Made by a program: the position numbers and the translations under genes
The notes under the pieces: generated by a model
Told to the model about the DNA's origin: nothing
Databases searched by the model: none
Seen by the model: the letters and a program-made list of their open reading frames with translations, nothing else
Shown here: one piece after another, positions 45,097-54,798 of the stretch
Numbering within the stretch: position 1 is the first letter of the stretch
Layout of the letters: each line of letters begins with the position of its first letter
Origin: Vibrio coralliilyticus
GTDB lineage: Bacteria; Pseudomonadota; Gammaproteobacteria; Enterobacterales; Vibrionaceae
Direction: 5' to 3'
DNA: 64,000 nucleotides
NCBI RefSeq assembly: GCF_024449095.1
Contig: NZ_CP024627.1
Location: forward strand, 1,612,001 to 1,676,000

Positions 45097-45756
45097 TTAC
45101 TTTGCTTTTGGTAAATACGGTAATACTCTTGCTGTTTCCTGTGGCAGTATCATAAAGCCCCCCTTACCAATATCCGATAAAGCAACCTGAACTTTACCTT
45201 CCATGATAGGTTTGCTAGAACCATCAGAGAATTCAACTTTAGAGTTCAGTTTGTCAGCGAATTCCAGTGTCACGCCTTCAACGTCGGGCGTAAACCAACT
45301 CGCAAACATTCCCCCCAGATCCTCGAGCATCGTCTGCATTTGTGGCATTAATTTCTCAACGTCTTCATAAGTAACTTTGCCTTTAAGCGGCTCTCTAGTC
45401 ATCACAACCATTGAGAAATCACAGCGTTGATCTCTTGGAGTTTGAACAAAAACCAGAGGGTTAGCTGATTTAAGATTGTTATCCAATGGAACGATCAGTT
45501 CGTGGTAAGGAGAAGACTTTAACTCTTCATAGTGTTCTTCTTTTTCCATCCATGCTTTCTCGATAATGCAGTTTTGTTTTGTATCCGCATTGAGGAAAAA
45601 GAACCCGACTTTGACGTCTTCATGTCCTTCTTTCACATTTTGCTTCATGTGAGTAAAGAGCTTCGAGTAGGTAAACATGTATTCTTGAGCAGAGACAGGC
45701 AGTGCCACCACAGTTGAGAGGGTAGCTGCTAAAAAGGCTAACGGTAGTTTTTTCAT
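45097..45756 (-). CDS. secreted DUF2987 family protein
   Basis: 219 aa with a signal peptide (residues 1-23, PVSAQ). Resembles the DUF2987 family of conserved Vibrio/Shewanella periplasmic proteins, role unknown. It is last in a minus-strand operon after a Bax-like lipoprotein and a membrane protein. A single Cys pair (NCIIEK, QRCDFS) may form a disulfide. Confidence 0.7.
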   Translation of the reverse strand: MKKLPLAFLAATLSTVVALPVSAQEYMFTYSKLFTHMKQNVKEGHEDVKVGFFFLNADTKQNCIIEKAWMEKEEHYEELKSSPYHELIVPLDNNLKSANPLVFVQTPRDQRCDFSMVVMTREPLKGKVTYEDVEKLMPQMQTMLEDLGGMFASWFTPDVEGVTLEFADKLNSKVEFSDGSSKPIMEGKVQVALSDIGKGGFMILPQETARVLPYLPKAK

Positions 45757-45770
45757 TGATTATGCGGTAC

Positions 45771-46613
45771 TTATTCTTTAGTTAGGGGCGCTTCCCAGAA
45801 CGCCTGATTGTGCCTGATCATCGCTTGTAAATCCTTGACGTAGGCCTCACCCCGCTCAGAGTATTTCAACAGGCCATTGGTCAGAGCAATCGCTGCATCA
45901 GTATCTGTGAGGCTTTCGCCACTAAGATGGCGTTGATAACGAATTTCTCGTAGATCTTCATAAGCAAGATTACGGTTCACATTCATAAAGTAACCTTGAA
46001 TCGACTGCTGTACTGAACTGAACTTAGCGACTTCATGAGTCATCCCCTCACCTCTCGCCATAGGAACCAGTCCACAGCCTGTGCTGTAACACCACTGACC
46101 GAAGTAATTGTTTGCCTGAATCGCAAAGCGTGAGGTCCCCCAAGCAGATTCATTGGCCCCTTGAACCAAAACCAAGGCTTCCGGTATCACATCAACGCGA
46201 TGAAACATTTGATCCAGCCATTGTTGGTTTATACCAAAAGGTTCAAGTTCAACGTTATAAAGCTCGCCTAATCGCTTTGCATGATTCGTATCATTACTCG
46301 AAAGCTGCCCAGCTTGTAAGCGAGCTTGTATCTTATTTAGACGCTTTCGTTCATCGAGGATACGTTGGTTCTCAAAGGCGATACCTGGGCGTAAATAGTC
46401 GAAAAATGCTTGTTTCTTTGCCTTCACATCCGTGATAGCTGAAAAGTCTGGCGCTTGACCCACAGAGTGACCGTCAAATGAAATCGAATACTCTGGCATT
46501 TGAGCCTGCTTCCTGCGTTCACGTTCCTGTGCTTCATTTTTCTCGTAGCTATAAAAACTACAGCTGGCGATTAAGCCAGCTGTAGCGATAGCAATGAATT
46601 CACTTTTACGCAT
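45771..46613 (-). CDS. Bax-like glucosaminidase lipoprotein
   Basis: 280 aa from ATG 46613, chosen because it overlaps the stop of the upstream gene by 8 bp and starts a lipoprotein signal (ATAGLIASC, lipobox Cys at about residue 17). The glucosaminidase domain includes LVQGANESAWGTSRFAIQANNYFGQWCYS, with the catalytic Glu in NESAWG. This family includes E. coli Bax, which cleaves glycan strands of peptidoglycan. A longer frame to 46691 would run into the membrane-protein gene and lacks a lipobox position. Confidence 0.88.
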   Translation of the reverse strand: MRKSEFIAIATAGLIASCSFYSYEKNEAQERERRKQAQMPEYSISFDGHSVGQAPDFSAITDVKAKKQAFFDYLRPGIAFENQRILDERKRLNKIQARLQAGQLSSNDTNHAKRLGELYNVELEPFGINQQWLDQMFHRVDVIPEALVLVQGANESAWGTSRFAIQANNYFGQWCYSTGCGLVPMARGEGMTHEVAKFSSVQQSIQGYFMNVNRNLAYEDLREIRYQRHLSGESLTDTDAAIALTNGLLKYSERGEAYVKDLQAMIRHNQAFWEAPLTKE

Positions 46614-47409
46614 TGAACACTTGTGAATCGTCGTCATTGTCATCCTCATCTTTCGGTCTATCCGTTGTGACAATCTTGAGTTTGATACCAAACATATTGC
46701 GATAGATTATGCCCTTCACGTGAAAGAAGAACGGTAAAACAAGAATCAAACCAAGACCATAGAACATGGCTGCAGCAACGAACATTAGCATAACCAACGA
46801 GTAGATCCCTGCCAAAACAAAAATCTTTTTATTCACCGCACGTAATGACAGCAGTAAAGATTGCATCGGTGGGATCTGCTTCTCACAAATGAGAAGGATA
46901 GAGTTACTGAACGCAAGGGACAGATACATAGAAAGGAATGGCAGAATCATGCCAGCAACACCTTGAAGCAATAAGCTAAACAGAGTCGCCAGAATTACAG
47001 GCATGGTATGCTGAAGCCCCTTCAAGATATGGCGAGGCTTCGTAGATAGGCCTGCTGCGTGGCTCATCGCCATTAAGCTAACGCCAGCATAAATAGGAGC
47101 ACTCACCACTTCATAACTGAAATTAGCAATAAAGATGGCTTGGATCATACGAGGCTCAAACGCCTCTGGATTTGTGAACGCATCAAAGAGAATAGATGGT
47201 TCACCTAACTGCAGTTTAAGCGCGATATAGAAAATCGCTAACTGAACGACGAGTAAGACAACAATAGCGGGAGAAAACGACAAAAAGTTTTTGATTGTAT
47301 GGCTCCACGCTTCTCTGAGCACTTCGCCTACCTTAAGTTCGTAGTCACCAGAAAGAGCACGCTCAACACTTCCACCTAAATTGAAATCTTTTTCAATATC
47401 ATTATTCAT
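46606..47409 (-). CDS. YciC-like inner-membrane protein of unknown function
   Basis: 267 aa with about five or six hydrophobic segments (for example LSFSPAIVVLLVVQLAIFYIA at 43-63 and FVLAGIYSLVMLMFVAAAMF at 195-214) and an acidic C-terminal tail (PKDEDDNDDD). It resembles the BPSS1780/YciC-type membrane proteins. First gene of a minus-strand operon with the Bax-like lipoprotein (8-bp overlap) and the DUF2987 protein, which suggests an envelope role. Confidence 0.75.
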   Translation of the reverse strand: MNNDIEKDFNLGGSVERALSGDYELKVGEVLREAWSHTIKNFLSFSPAIVVLLVVQLAIFYIALKLQLGEPSILFDAFTNPEAFEPRMIQAIFIANFSYEVVSAPIYAGVSLMAMSHAAGLSTKPRHILKGLQHTMPVILATLFSLLLQGVAGMILPFLSMYLSLAFSNSILLICEKQIPPMQSLLLSLRAVNKKIFVLAGIYSLVMLMFVAAAMFYGLGLILVLPFFFHVKGIIYRNMFGIKLKIVTTDRPKDEDDNDDDSQVFNA

Positions 47410-47773
47410 TATTGAACCCAGCGCTTAATACATCATGCACTAAGCTAACTTGTTGATTAAGAGTTATGTTACGACATCCAGACATTATACTGAAACCTTA
47501 CCAAGTCCAAAATCGATTCGTACTCATCTGCTTGCTTTATTACCCATATGATTGATAATTGACCATTAACTGCGCAATCAAAGCCTAAATTTGCCATAAG
47601 TTTTCTATGTTTAAAGCATTAGAGTCGCCTTAAAACAGTATGGTAAAAAATGTTTACCTTAACCTGCAAAATTTTTTGTGTTTCAAGGTAAGAAAATACT
47701 TTGATTTCACACTTTTGGTGATTATGATGCGCGCCTCTAATTTGTGTAACTACGGGTCATTTCTGTTGGCCGA
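47410..47773. other. 364-bp divergent promoter region, pot side
   Basis: Contains the promoters of the membrane-protein operon (left) and potABC (right). It is AT-rich, with no open frame and no operator I can name. Confidence 0.5.
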
Positions 47774-48907
47774 TTGGGAGAAAGACAGACGTTGAACGCT
47801 AAACAACACGCAGGACAGCCAGTTATCCGTTTAACTGGTATAAGCAAAAGTTTTGATGGCAAAGAGATTATCAGAAATCTTAACCTTGATGTGAATCATG
47901 GTGAATTTCTAACCATTTTAGGTCCGTCAGGCTGTGGTAAAACCACTGTATTAAGGATGATTGCCGGTTTTGAAGCCGCTGATAATGGTGACATCATTCT
48001 TGATAGTCAGAATGTCACTCATGTTCCTGCTGAGCAAAGACACGTCAACACTGTATTCCAAAGTTACGCCTTGTTCCCACACATGACCGTTTTTGACAAC
48101 GTTGCCTTTGGCTTGCGTATGCAGAAAGTCCCCTCCACTGACATTGAACCGCGTGTCATCGAAGCATTGAAAATGGTGCGTCTTGAAAAAATGGCGCAAC
48201 GTAAACCACATCAGCTTTCGGGCGGTCAGCAACAACGTATCGCGATTGCACGTGCCGTAGTCAACAAACCCAAGGTTTTATTACTTGACGAATCTCTGTC
48301 AGCTCTCGATTACAAATTGCGTAAACAGATGCAAATAGAGCTTAAACAGCTTCAGCGCCAGCTTGGCATCACCTTTATCTTTGTCACACACGATCAGGAA
48401 GAAGCGCTTTCAATGTCAGACCGCATTATTGTGATGCGCGACGGCATCATTGAACAGGACGGCTCGCCTCGCGAGATCTACGAAGAGCCTAAGAATTTAT
48501 TTGTTGCTCGCTTTATTGGTGAAATCAACGTATTTGACGCAACCATGATAGAACGTATCGATGAGAAGCGAATTCGCGCTGAAATTGAAGGTGTTGAATC
48601 GATTGTTTACTACGATAACGAAGCTCTGACAGGAGACAAACTTCAAGTCCTGCTCCGCCCGGAAGATCTCCGATTAGAAGAAATTAACGAATCCGAACAA
48701 AAAGGGATTGTTGGCCACGTAACAGAACGTACGTACAAAGGCATGACCTTAGACTCAGTGATTGAACTCGACTCAGGGACTCGCGTTATGGTGAGTGAGT
48801 TCTTCAATGAGGATGATCCTGATGTTGACCATTCATTAGGCCAGAAAGTGGCGATCACTTGGGTTGAAAGCTGGGAGGTGGTTCTTAATGATAAGCAAAA
48901 AGCTTAA
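47774..48907 (+). CDS. potA: spermidine/putrescine ABC transporter ATPase PotA
   Basis: 377 aa. The start is a TTG codon at 47774, supported by alignment of the N-terminus ([11 protein letters not shown]) with E. coli PotA. Walker [10 protein letters not shown] near residue 56, signature LSGGQQQR near 149, Walker [13 protein letters not shown] near 172, switch His in THDQEEAL. The C-terminal TOBE-like domain is regulatory. It energises polyamine uptake with PotBCD. The last 20 bp overlap potB. Confidence 0.96.
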   Translation: MGERQTLNAKQHAGQPVIRLTGISKSFDGKEIIRNLNLDVNHGEFLTILGPSGCGKTTVLRMIAGFEAADNGDIILDSQNVTHVPAEQRHVNTVFQSYALFPHMTVFDNVAFGLRMQKVPSTDIEPRVIEALKMVRLEKMAQRKPHQLSGGQQQRIAIARAVVNKPKVLLLDESLSALDYKLRKQMQIELKQLQRQLGITFIFVTHDQEEALSMSDRIIVMRDGIIEQDGSPREIYEEPKNLFVARFIGEINVFDATMIERIDEKRIRAEIEGVESIVYYDNEALTGDKLQVLLRPEDLRLEEINESEQKGIVGHVTERTYKGMTLDSVIELDSGTRVMVSEFFNEDDPDVDHSLGQKVAITWVESWEVVLNDKQKA

Positions 48908-49748
48908 TCTGCAGAACGCCATCATCACATTGATTGTCGGTTGGCTAGCGCTGTTTGTGCTTGTGCCCAACCTCATGATCATTGGTACCAGTTTTCTGAC
49001 CCGTGATGAAGCGAATCTGATTGAACTGACATTTACGTTCGATAACTACCTTCGTTTGATGGATCCGCTCTATGCAAAAGTGCTATGGCATTCTTTCTAT
49101 ATGGCGATTGTAGCAACATTACTGTGTTTGGTGATTGGTTATCCTTTTGCTTACATCATCGCAAAAATGCCAGAGAAATGGCGACCTATCATGCTGTTTT
49201 TAGTGATTGTGCCTTTTTGGACAAACTCACTGATCCGGACTTATGGCCTAAAGATTGTGCTTGGGACTCAAGGAGTATTGAATAAATCCCTAATGGCAAT
49301 GGAAATCATCGAAAAACCTATTCGTCTGATGTATACCGAGACAGCGGTGATGATCGGCTTAGTCTATATCCTACTGCCATTTATGATTTTGCCACTCTAT
49401 TCAGCTATCGAGAAACTTGATGATACTTACATTGAAGCGGCGAAAGATCTGGGCGCGAACAAATTTCAGACGATCACAAAAGTGATTTTGCCACTGACGA
49501 TGCCAGGTATTATAGGTGGTTGCCTACTAGTGCTTCTGCCTGCTTTAGGCATGTTCTACATTGCAGATCTACTTGGTGGGGCGAAGAACTTGCTCATTGG
49601 TAACGTGATTAAAAGCCAGGTCCTTAATGCTCGAGATTGGCCATTTGGCGCCGCGACGAGTATCGCACTGACTATTGCCATGGCGATCATGCTCTATGCC
49701 TACTACCGAGCCGGTAAGTTATTGAATAAAAAAGTGGAGCTAAACTAA
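48888..49748 (+). CDS. potB: spermidine/putrescine permease PotB
   Basis: 286 aa, six membrane helices, EAA loop with [14 protein letters not shown] near residue 184. The ATG at 48888 lies inside the potA end with GGAGG upstream. It pairs with PotC to form the membrane channel. Confidence 0.95.
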   Translation: MISKKLNLQNAIITLIVGWLALFVLVPNLMIIGTSFLTRDEANLIELTFTFDNYLRLMDPLYAKVLWHSFYMAIVATLLCLVIGYPFAYIIAKMPEKWRPIMLFLVIVPFWTNSLIRTYGLKIVLGTQGVLNKSLMAMEIIEKPIRLMYTETAVMIGLVYILLPFMILPLYSAIEKLDDTYIEAAKDLGANKFQTITKVILPLTMPGIIGGCLLVLLPALGMFYIADLLGGAKNLLIGNVIKSQVLNARDWPFGAATSIALTIAMAIMLYAYYRAGKLLNKKVELN

Positions 49749-50518
49749 TGGGACGTACAGTTAGATTTAGCTTTATGGCATTGGTTTATGCATTTCTGTA
49801 TTTGCCAATCATCGTGTTGATCGTCAACTCATTTAATGCCAATAAATTCGGCATGAAATGGGGAGGCTTTACCACCAAGTGGTACGAAACGTTAATTAAT
49901 AATGACAGCTTAATGCAAGCGGCTTGGCACTCATTGAATGTCGCGGTTTTTTCGGCGACTGCAGCAACAATGATCGGAAGTCTAACGGCCGTTGCCCTAT
50001 TCCGTTATACGTTTAAAGGGAAAAGCGCAGTCAACGGCATGTTATTCGTGGTTATGATGTCACCCGATATTGTAATGGCTATCTCGTTGCTTGCGCTGTT
50101 TTTGGTTTTGGGTGCACAACTGGGCTTTTTCACCCTGTTGATTGCGCATATTACCTTCTGTTTACCTTTTGTTGTGGTTACGATTTACAGCCGCTTAAAT
50201 GGCTTTGATGTAAAAATGCTTGAGGCAGCCAAAGACCTTGGTGCTAGTGAATGGATTATTCTCAAACAAATCATTCTGCCACTGGCGAAACCCGCTGTGG
50301 CGGCAGGCTGGTTGCTGAGTTTTACTCTATCACTGGATGACGTCATCATTAGTTCATTTGTGACAGGACCAACTTATGAGATATTACCACTCAAGATCTA
50401 TTCAATGGTTAAAGTGGGAATCTCTCCAGAAGTGAACGCGCTTGCCACTGTCATGCTGATTGTGTCACTCATCTTAGTCGTGATTTCTCAGTTACTCGCG
50501 AGAGAAAAAGTTAAATAG
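49748..50518 (+). CDS. potC: spermidine/putrescine permease PotC
   Basis: 256 aa, six membrane helices, EAA loop [17 protein letters not shown] near residue 159. The start overlaps the potB stop by one base (TAATG). A terminator (50538-50566) follows, so potD can be expressed separately. Confidence 0.95.
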   Translation: MGRTVRFSFMALVYAFLYLPIIVLIVNSFNANKFGMKWGGFTTKWYETLINNDSLMQAAWHSLNVAVFSATAATMIGSLTAVALFRYTFKGKSAVNGMLFVVMMSPDIVMAISLLALFLVLGAQLGFFTLLIAHITFCLPFVVVTIYSRLNGFDVKMLEAAKDLGASEWIILKQIILPLAKPAVAAGWLLSFTLSLDDVIISSFVTGPTYEILPLKIYSMVKVGISPEVNALATVMLIVSLILVVISQLLAREKVK

Positions 50519-50537
50519 ATTTACACCTTATTTCACG

Positions 50538-50570
50538 AAACAGAATGGCTTGATGTCATTCTGTTTTTCT
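50538..50570 (+). terminator. terminator after potC
   Basis: AAACAGAATG (50538-50547) and CATTCTGTTT (50557-50566) form a perfect 10-bp stem with a following T-run. Confidence 0.8.
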
Positions 50571-50640
50571 ATCGACCGCCGTTTATGCTTACGTGATTAC
50601 TCAAGAGCATTCGGCAACGTTTGGTTTGGAGCTAACGTCA

Positions 50641-51675
50641 ATGAAAAAATGGGCTACTTTTTTAGCTGGTAGTGCATGTGCGCTTTCACTGTTCTCAAGT
50701 TCAGTGTTCGCCGATGAAAACAAAGAACTGGTATTTATGAACTGGGGGCCATATATCAGTAGCAGCCTTCTGGAACAATTTACCAAAGAGACAGGTATTA
50801 AGGTTATCTACTCAACTTACGAGTCAAATGAAACCTTATACGCCAAGCTAAAGACACACAATCAAGGTTACGATTTAGTTGTACCTTCGACGTATTTCGT
50901 CGCCAAAATGCGCGATGAAGGTATGCTGCAAAAAATCGATAAATCTAAGATTAGCAACTTTAATAATCTGGATAAAAACTATCTAGATAAACCTTATGAC
51001 CCAAGCAATGACTACTCTATCCCTCACGTTGTTGCGATTACTGGTCTAGCCGTAAACGCCGATATGTATGACCCTAATGATTTTCAAAGCTGGGCAGATT
51101 TGTGGAATCCAGAGCTTGAAGGTCAGGTCATGCTGATGGATGACACACGTGAAGTATTCCATATTGCACTACGCAAACTGGGTTATTCGGGTAACTCAAC
51201 CGATCCGAAGCAAATCGATGAAGCTTATGCTGAGCTGCAAAAATTAATGCCTAACGTACTAGTGTTTAACTCTGATAATCCGGGTGCACCCTATATGTCA
51301 GGCGAAGTCGGCGTAGGCATGTTGTGGAATGGCAGTGCGGCAGCCGCTCAAAGTGAAGGCATGAACCTCAAGCTTATATTTCCTAAAGAAGGAGGAATTG
51401 GCTGGGTGGATAACTTTGCAATTTCATCCGGTGCAAAAAATGTAGATGCTGCTCATAAGATGATTGATTTTCTCCTAAGGCCAGAGATTGCAGAACAAAT
51501 TTCGCGTGACACTGGATACCTTACAGCAGTTCAAGTATCCAATGAGAAGTTTAAAGATGTCGCCCCACTCTTCCCTTCTCAAGAAGACCTTGACCGTGTC
51601 GAATGGCAAGATGCCATTGGCAGTATGACGGTAAAATATGAAGATTACTTTATGAAGCTCAAATCAGGTCAATAA
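50641..51675 (+). CDS. potD: spermidine/putrescine-binding protein PotD (first copy)
   Basis: 344 aa from ATG 50641 (GGAG ahead; the upstream frame to 50593 lacks this). Signal peptide at residues 1-25 (SVFAD). Type II periplasmic binding protein, with FMNWGPYISSSLLEQFTKETG at the N-terminus and MLWNGSAAAAQSEGMN (about 237). Delivers polyamines to PotABC. A very similar second copy lies 170 bp downstream after a terminator. Confidence 0.93.
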   Translation: MKKWATFLAGSACALSLFSSSVFADENKELVFMNWGPYISSSLLEQFTKETGIKVIYSTYESNETLYAKLKTHNQGYDLVVPSTYFVAKMRDEGMLQKIDKSKISNFNNLDKNYLDKPYDPSNDYSIPHVVAITGLAVNADMYDPNDFQSWADLWNPELEGQVMLMDDTREVFHIALRKLGYSGNSTDPKQIDEAYAELQKLMPNVLVFNSDNPGAPYMSGEVGVGMLWNGSAAAAQSEGMNLKLIFPKEGGIGWVDNFAISSGAKNVDAAHKMIDFLLRPEIAEQISRDTGYLTAVQVSNEKFKDVAPLFPSQEDLDRVEWQDAIGSMTVKYEDYFMKLKSGQ

Positions 51676-51691
51676 GCATTCATTTTCTTCG

Positions 51692-51720
51692 AAATAGGCA
51701 GCATGAGCTGCCTATTTTCG
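51692..51720 (+). terminator. terminator between the two potD genes
   Basis: AAATAGGCAGC (51692-51702) and GCTGCCTATTT (51707-51717) form a perfect 11-bp stem with a 4-nt loop. Confidence 0.85.
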
Positions 51721-51848
51721 TTATTGGCTGATATAATTCTTCTCTGTATGGTTTGTCGTTACGATAAACATCCTTACTCACGGCTTAATCTCCAAATATC
51801 GTCAGGGTTGACGATTGACTGATTCAGCAAAAACAAAACGGAAAAAGA

Positions 51849-52886
51849 ATGAAAAGTAAATTCTATGCAAGTGCACTTTGCGCAGCGACGTTAATTGCTT
51901 CCCCTGCAATGGCTGCTGATCAAGAACTCTACTTCTATAACTGGTCTGAATACATTCCAAATGAAGTTCTTGAAGACTTTACGAAAGAAACGGGAATTAA
52001 GGTTATTTACTCTACCTACGAGTCAAATGAAAGCATGTACGCTAAGCTTAAGACTCAAGGATCTGGTTACGATTTGGTAGTACCGTCTACTTACTTCGTT
52101 TCTAAGATGCGTAAAGAAGGTATGCTGCAAGAAATCGACAAGAAGAAACTGTCACACTTCACTGACCTTGATACCAACTTCTTGAACAAGCCTTTCGACC
52201 CAAACAACAATTATTCTATCCCTTATATCTGGGGTGCGACGGGCATTGGTATTAACTCTGACATGCTAGATAAGTCTTCCGTTACTAAATGGGACGACTT
52301 GTGGGACAGCAAGTGGGAAGGTCAATTAATGCTAATGGATGACTCACGTGAAGTTTTCCATATTGCGTTGACTAAGCTTGGCTACTCGCCAAATACAACC
52401 AACCCAGACGAAATTAAAGCAGCCTACGAAGAGCTGAAAAAGCTGATGCCAAACGTATTAGTGTTCAACTCAGACTTCCCTGCAAATCCATATTTAGCTG
52501 GTGAAGTGTCTCTTGGCATGCTTTGGAATGGTTCTGCATACATGGCACGTCAAGAAGGTGCATCTATTGATATTATCTGGCCAGAAAAAGGCACGATCTT
52601 CTGGATGGATAGCCTAGCCATTCCAGCTGAAGCAAAGAATGTTGATGCAGCCCATAAGATGATCGACTTCCTATTACGTCCTGAGAATGCCGCCAAGATC
52701 GCTCTAGAAATCGGTTACCCGACACCAGTCGCTACTGCTCATAAACTACTGCCTGAAGAGTTTGCAAATGATCCAAGCATTTTCCCTCCGCAGGAAGTGA
52801 TGGACAGCGGTACTTGGCAAGACGAAGTTGGAGAGGCAAGTGTGCTTTACGATGAGTACTTTCAAAAACTAAAAGTCGATAACTAA
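51849..52886 (+). CDS. potD: spermidine/putrescine-binding protein PotD (second copy)
   Basis: 345 aa, signal peptide to about residue 22 (AMAAD). Highly similar to the upstream copy over its whole length (shared KETGIKVIYSTYESNE, YAKLKT, LVVPSTYFV), with changes such as VVAITGLAVN to IWGATGIGIN and EGGIGWVDNFAI to KGTIFWMDSLAI in the ligand-binding lobes, so it may prefer a different polyamine. It has its own promoter region and terminator (52917-52942). Confidence 0.93.
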   Translation: MKSKFYASALCAATLIASPAMAADQELYFYNWSEYIPNEVLEDFTKETGIKVIYSTYESNESMYAKLKTQGSGYDLVVPSTYFVSKMRKEGMLQEIDKKKLSHFTDLDTNFLNKPFDPNNNYSIPYIWGATGIGINSDMLDKSSVTKWDDLWDSKWEGQLMLMDDSREVFHIALTKLGYSPNTTNPDEIKAAYEELKKLMPNVLVFNSDFPANPYLAGEVSLGMLWNGSAYMARQEGASIDIIWPEKGTIFWMDSLAIPAEAKNVDAAHKMIDFLLRPENAAKIALEIGYPTPVATAHKLLPEEFANDPSIFPPQEVMDSGTWQDEVGEASVLYDEYFQKLKVDN

Positions 52887-52916
52887 ACACGTAAACTTGT
52901 TTTCAGTTATATACTT

Positions 52917-52945
52917 AATAAAGCGGCTCTGGCCGCTTTATTGGT
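52917..52945 (+). terminator. terminator after the second potD
   Basis: AATAAAGCGGC (52917-52927) and GCCGCTTTATT (52932-52942) form a perfect 11-bp stem. Confidence 0.85.
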
Positions 52946-52966
52946 TTCACCTAAGCCGAGGGCACT

Positions 52967-53761
52967 ATGATTGTAAGATACAAAAGGTTCCTATCTGGCT
53001 TCTGCGTACTTTCTGGTCTTGCGATATTGGTTACGGCAATCAGTTATCAAACACATCCAGAATCCTATAGTGACCTTCTTTTCGAAACCAATACTCTGCT
53101 CGTTCTTCTCTTTATCTACTCTGTTTCTCGGGGAATTTATCGCAATAACAACTTCCTAAAGTGGGGCTTAATACTACTAATCGCTGATCAAGCGTATGAT
53201 ATCTTGACTGAAATACCCGCTCTAGATAGATGGGCAGACAATAACGAGTTTACTCATACGCTGATTGAAGATGGTGGAATTCAAATTGCCTACCTATTAA
53301 TTGCTTTTGGTGTCACCCAACTGTTTCGTCAAATGAACGAGCACGCTTACACGGATGAACTGACAGGCCTATTTAACCGAAAAAAATTGTTCTCGATTGA
53401 TCGTAAACGATTCGATTTAATATATATCGACTTGGATGGTCTAAAGCAAATCAATGACACGCATGGCCACGCCAGTGGCGATTTAACCATTATTCGCTTT
53501 GCACAAGCTGTTAATGCATCGGTTAATCCAACAGACAAGGCCTTTCGTATCGGCGGAGATGAATTTGTGATTGTGGTTGGCCCTGGAGAAGGTGAAGCTT
53601 TTATCGAGCGAATCAAAGAGGAACTTATTAAAGAAGAGATACTCTTCAGCTACGGTATTGAGTCCTCAACACCTGAAACCTTAAAAGAAAACCTGATAAA
53701 AACTGATAAAGCTATGTATGAAATGAAAAACTCTCAACGCAAACGCGCCGAGAGCAATTGA
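52967..53761 (+). CDS. membrane-bound diguanylate cyclase (GGDEF)
   Basis: 264 aa with about four membrane helices in the first 120 residues, then a GGDEF domain with IGGDEF near residue 206 and DELTGLFNRKKLF near 127. It makes c-di-GMP. The inhibitory I-site RxxD is absent: the stretch before GGDEF reads NPTDKAFR. It faces a convergent sirtuin gene (8-bp gap). Confidence 0.9.
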   Translation: MIVRYKRFLSGFCVLSGLAILVTAISYQTHPESYSDLLFETNTLLVLLFIYSVSRGIYRNNNFLKWGLILLIADQAYDILTEIPALDRWADNNEFTHTLIEDGGIQIAYLLIAFGVTQLFRQMNEHAYTDELTGLFNRKKLFSIDRKRFDLIYIDLDGLKQINDTHGHASGDLTIIRFAQAVNASVNPTDKAFRIGGDEFVIVVGPGEGEAFIERIKEELIKEEILFSYGIESSTPETLKENLIKTDKAMYEMKNSQRKRAESN

Positions 53762-53768
53762 GCTTATT

Positions 53769-54500
53769 TTATTTAACCTCTGATTCCTGCAGAGCCAAAA
53801 TTTCCTCAACCAGCTTAGGCACCTCTATACTTGCCTTGCCATATCGTTTTTCTTCGAACTCACTCTCAATGGCACTTGGCTCTAAGTTAATCTCTAGCGT
53901 ATGAGCTCCATGCATTTTTGCATCATGTACAAAGCCTGCGGCTGGATACACGACCCCAGAAGTACCTATTGAAATAAACAAATCAGCTTTCTCTAACGAT
54001 TCATAGATATCACCCATTCGTAGAGGCATTTCTCCAAACCATACAACATGAGGGCGCATCTGAGCAGGGATCTGACAACAATGGCAAAGATCACCTGTGT
54101 TCACCTCTCCTTTCTGCTCAACCACCTGATTTGATTCGCTGCATCTTGCTTTCAATAGTTCTCCATGCATATGGATTACATTTTGACTACCGCCACGCTC
54201 ATGTAGATTGTCGATATTTTGCGTGATGAGGGTAACAGTGCCTTCTAATTCCTTTTCAAGGCGCCCTAGAGCAAGGTGGGCTGCATTCGGCTCTATACCC
54301 TTTTCCTGAAGTTTGAAGCGACGCTGGTTGTAGAATTCTTGTACAAGATCAGGGTTGCGTTCAAATCCCTCTGGCGTTGCTACATCTTCAATGCGGTGAT
54401 TTTCCCATAAGCCATCCTGAGCTCTAAACGTTTGGATTCCTGACTCGGCTGAAATTCCAGCCCCTGTGAGTACTACTATGTTGTTGTAAGGAAACGTCAT
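53769..54500 (-). CDS. cobB: NAD-dependent protein deacylase (sirtuin) CobB
   Basis: 243 aa. [14 protein letters not shown] (about 13-26) and [13 protein letters not shown] (about 93-105) bind NAD; catalytic His in HMHGEL (about 112); four zinc Cys at SRC-type positions (ARCSES and CHCC); the [13 protein letters not shown] segment is conserved. The Y-x-x-R acyl-specificity residues are YNQRR. It removes acetyl and acyl groups from lysines. Ends 8 bp after the GGDEF gene on the opposite strand. Confidence 0.93.
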   Translation of the reverse strand: MTFPYNNIVVLTGAGISAESGIQTFRAQDGLWENHRIEDVATPEGFERNPDLVQEFYNQRRFKLQEKGIEPNAAHLALGRLEKELEGTVTLITQNIDNLHERGGSQNVIHMHGELLKARCSESNQVVEQKGEVNTGDLCHCCQIPAQMRPHVVWFGEMPLRMGDIYESLEKADLFISIGTSGVVYPAAGFVHDAKMHGAHTLEINLEPSAIESEFEEKRYGKASIEVPKLVEEILALQESEVK

Positions 54501-54798
54501 ATCTAATCCCTTTCATTATATTTGATATAAGCTTACCACCTGAGATTTATCAGCAATAGTCGTTCAGATTAGACCATAGTTGTATTTTAAGGGTTCAACT
54601 TCCAAAAAATGTGAGGAGGAATAAGTGAAATGCCTCAGCTTAGCTGTGGTAGAAGGTGATAAAAAATTATATTTGCGGCCTTCTAGCTTGCAAAACGCTT
54701 CCCTAGTGCTATTAGTTTTATATTCGCATTAACAAAACTGTCATAATGTACATAATTTAAGCGAATATCCAACGTCATCAGGCTACAGGGAGGTGTCC
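54501..54798. promoter_or_regulatory. 298-bp divergent promoter region
   Basis: Between cobB and the HBM chemoreceptor gene. No operator recognised; the right end has the GGGAGG ribosome-binding site for the chemoreceptor. Confidence 0.5.
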
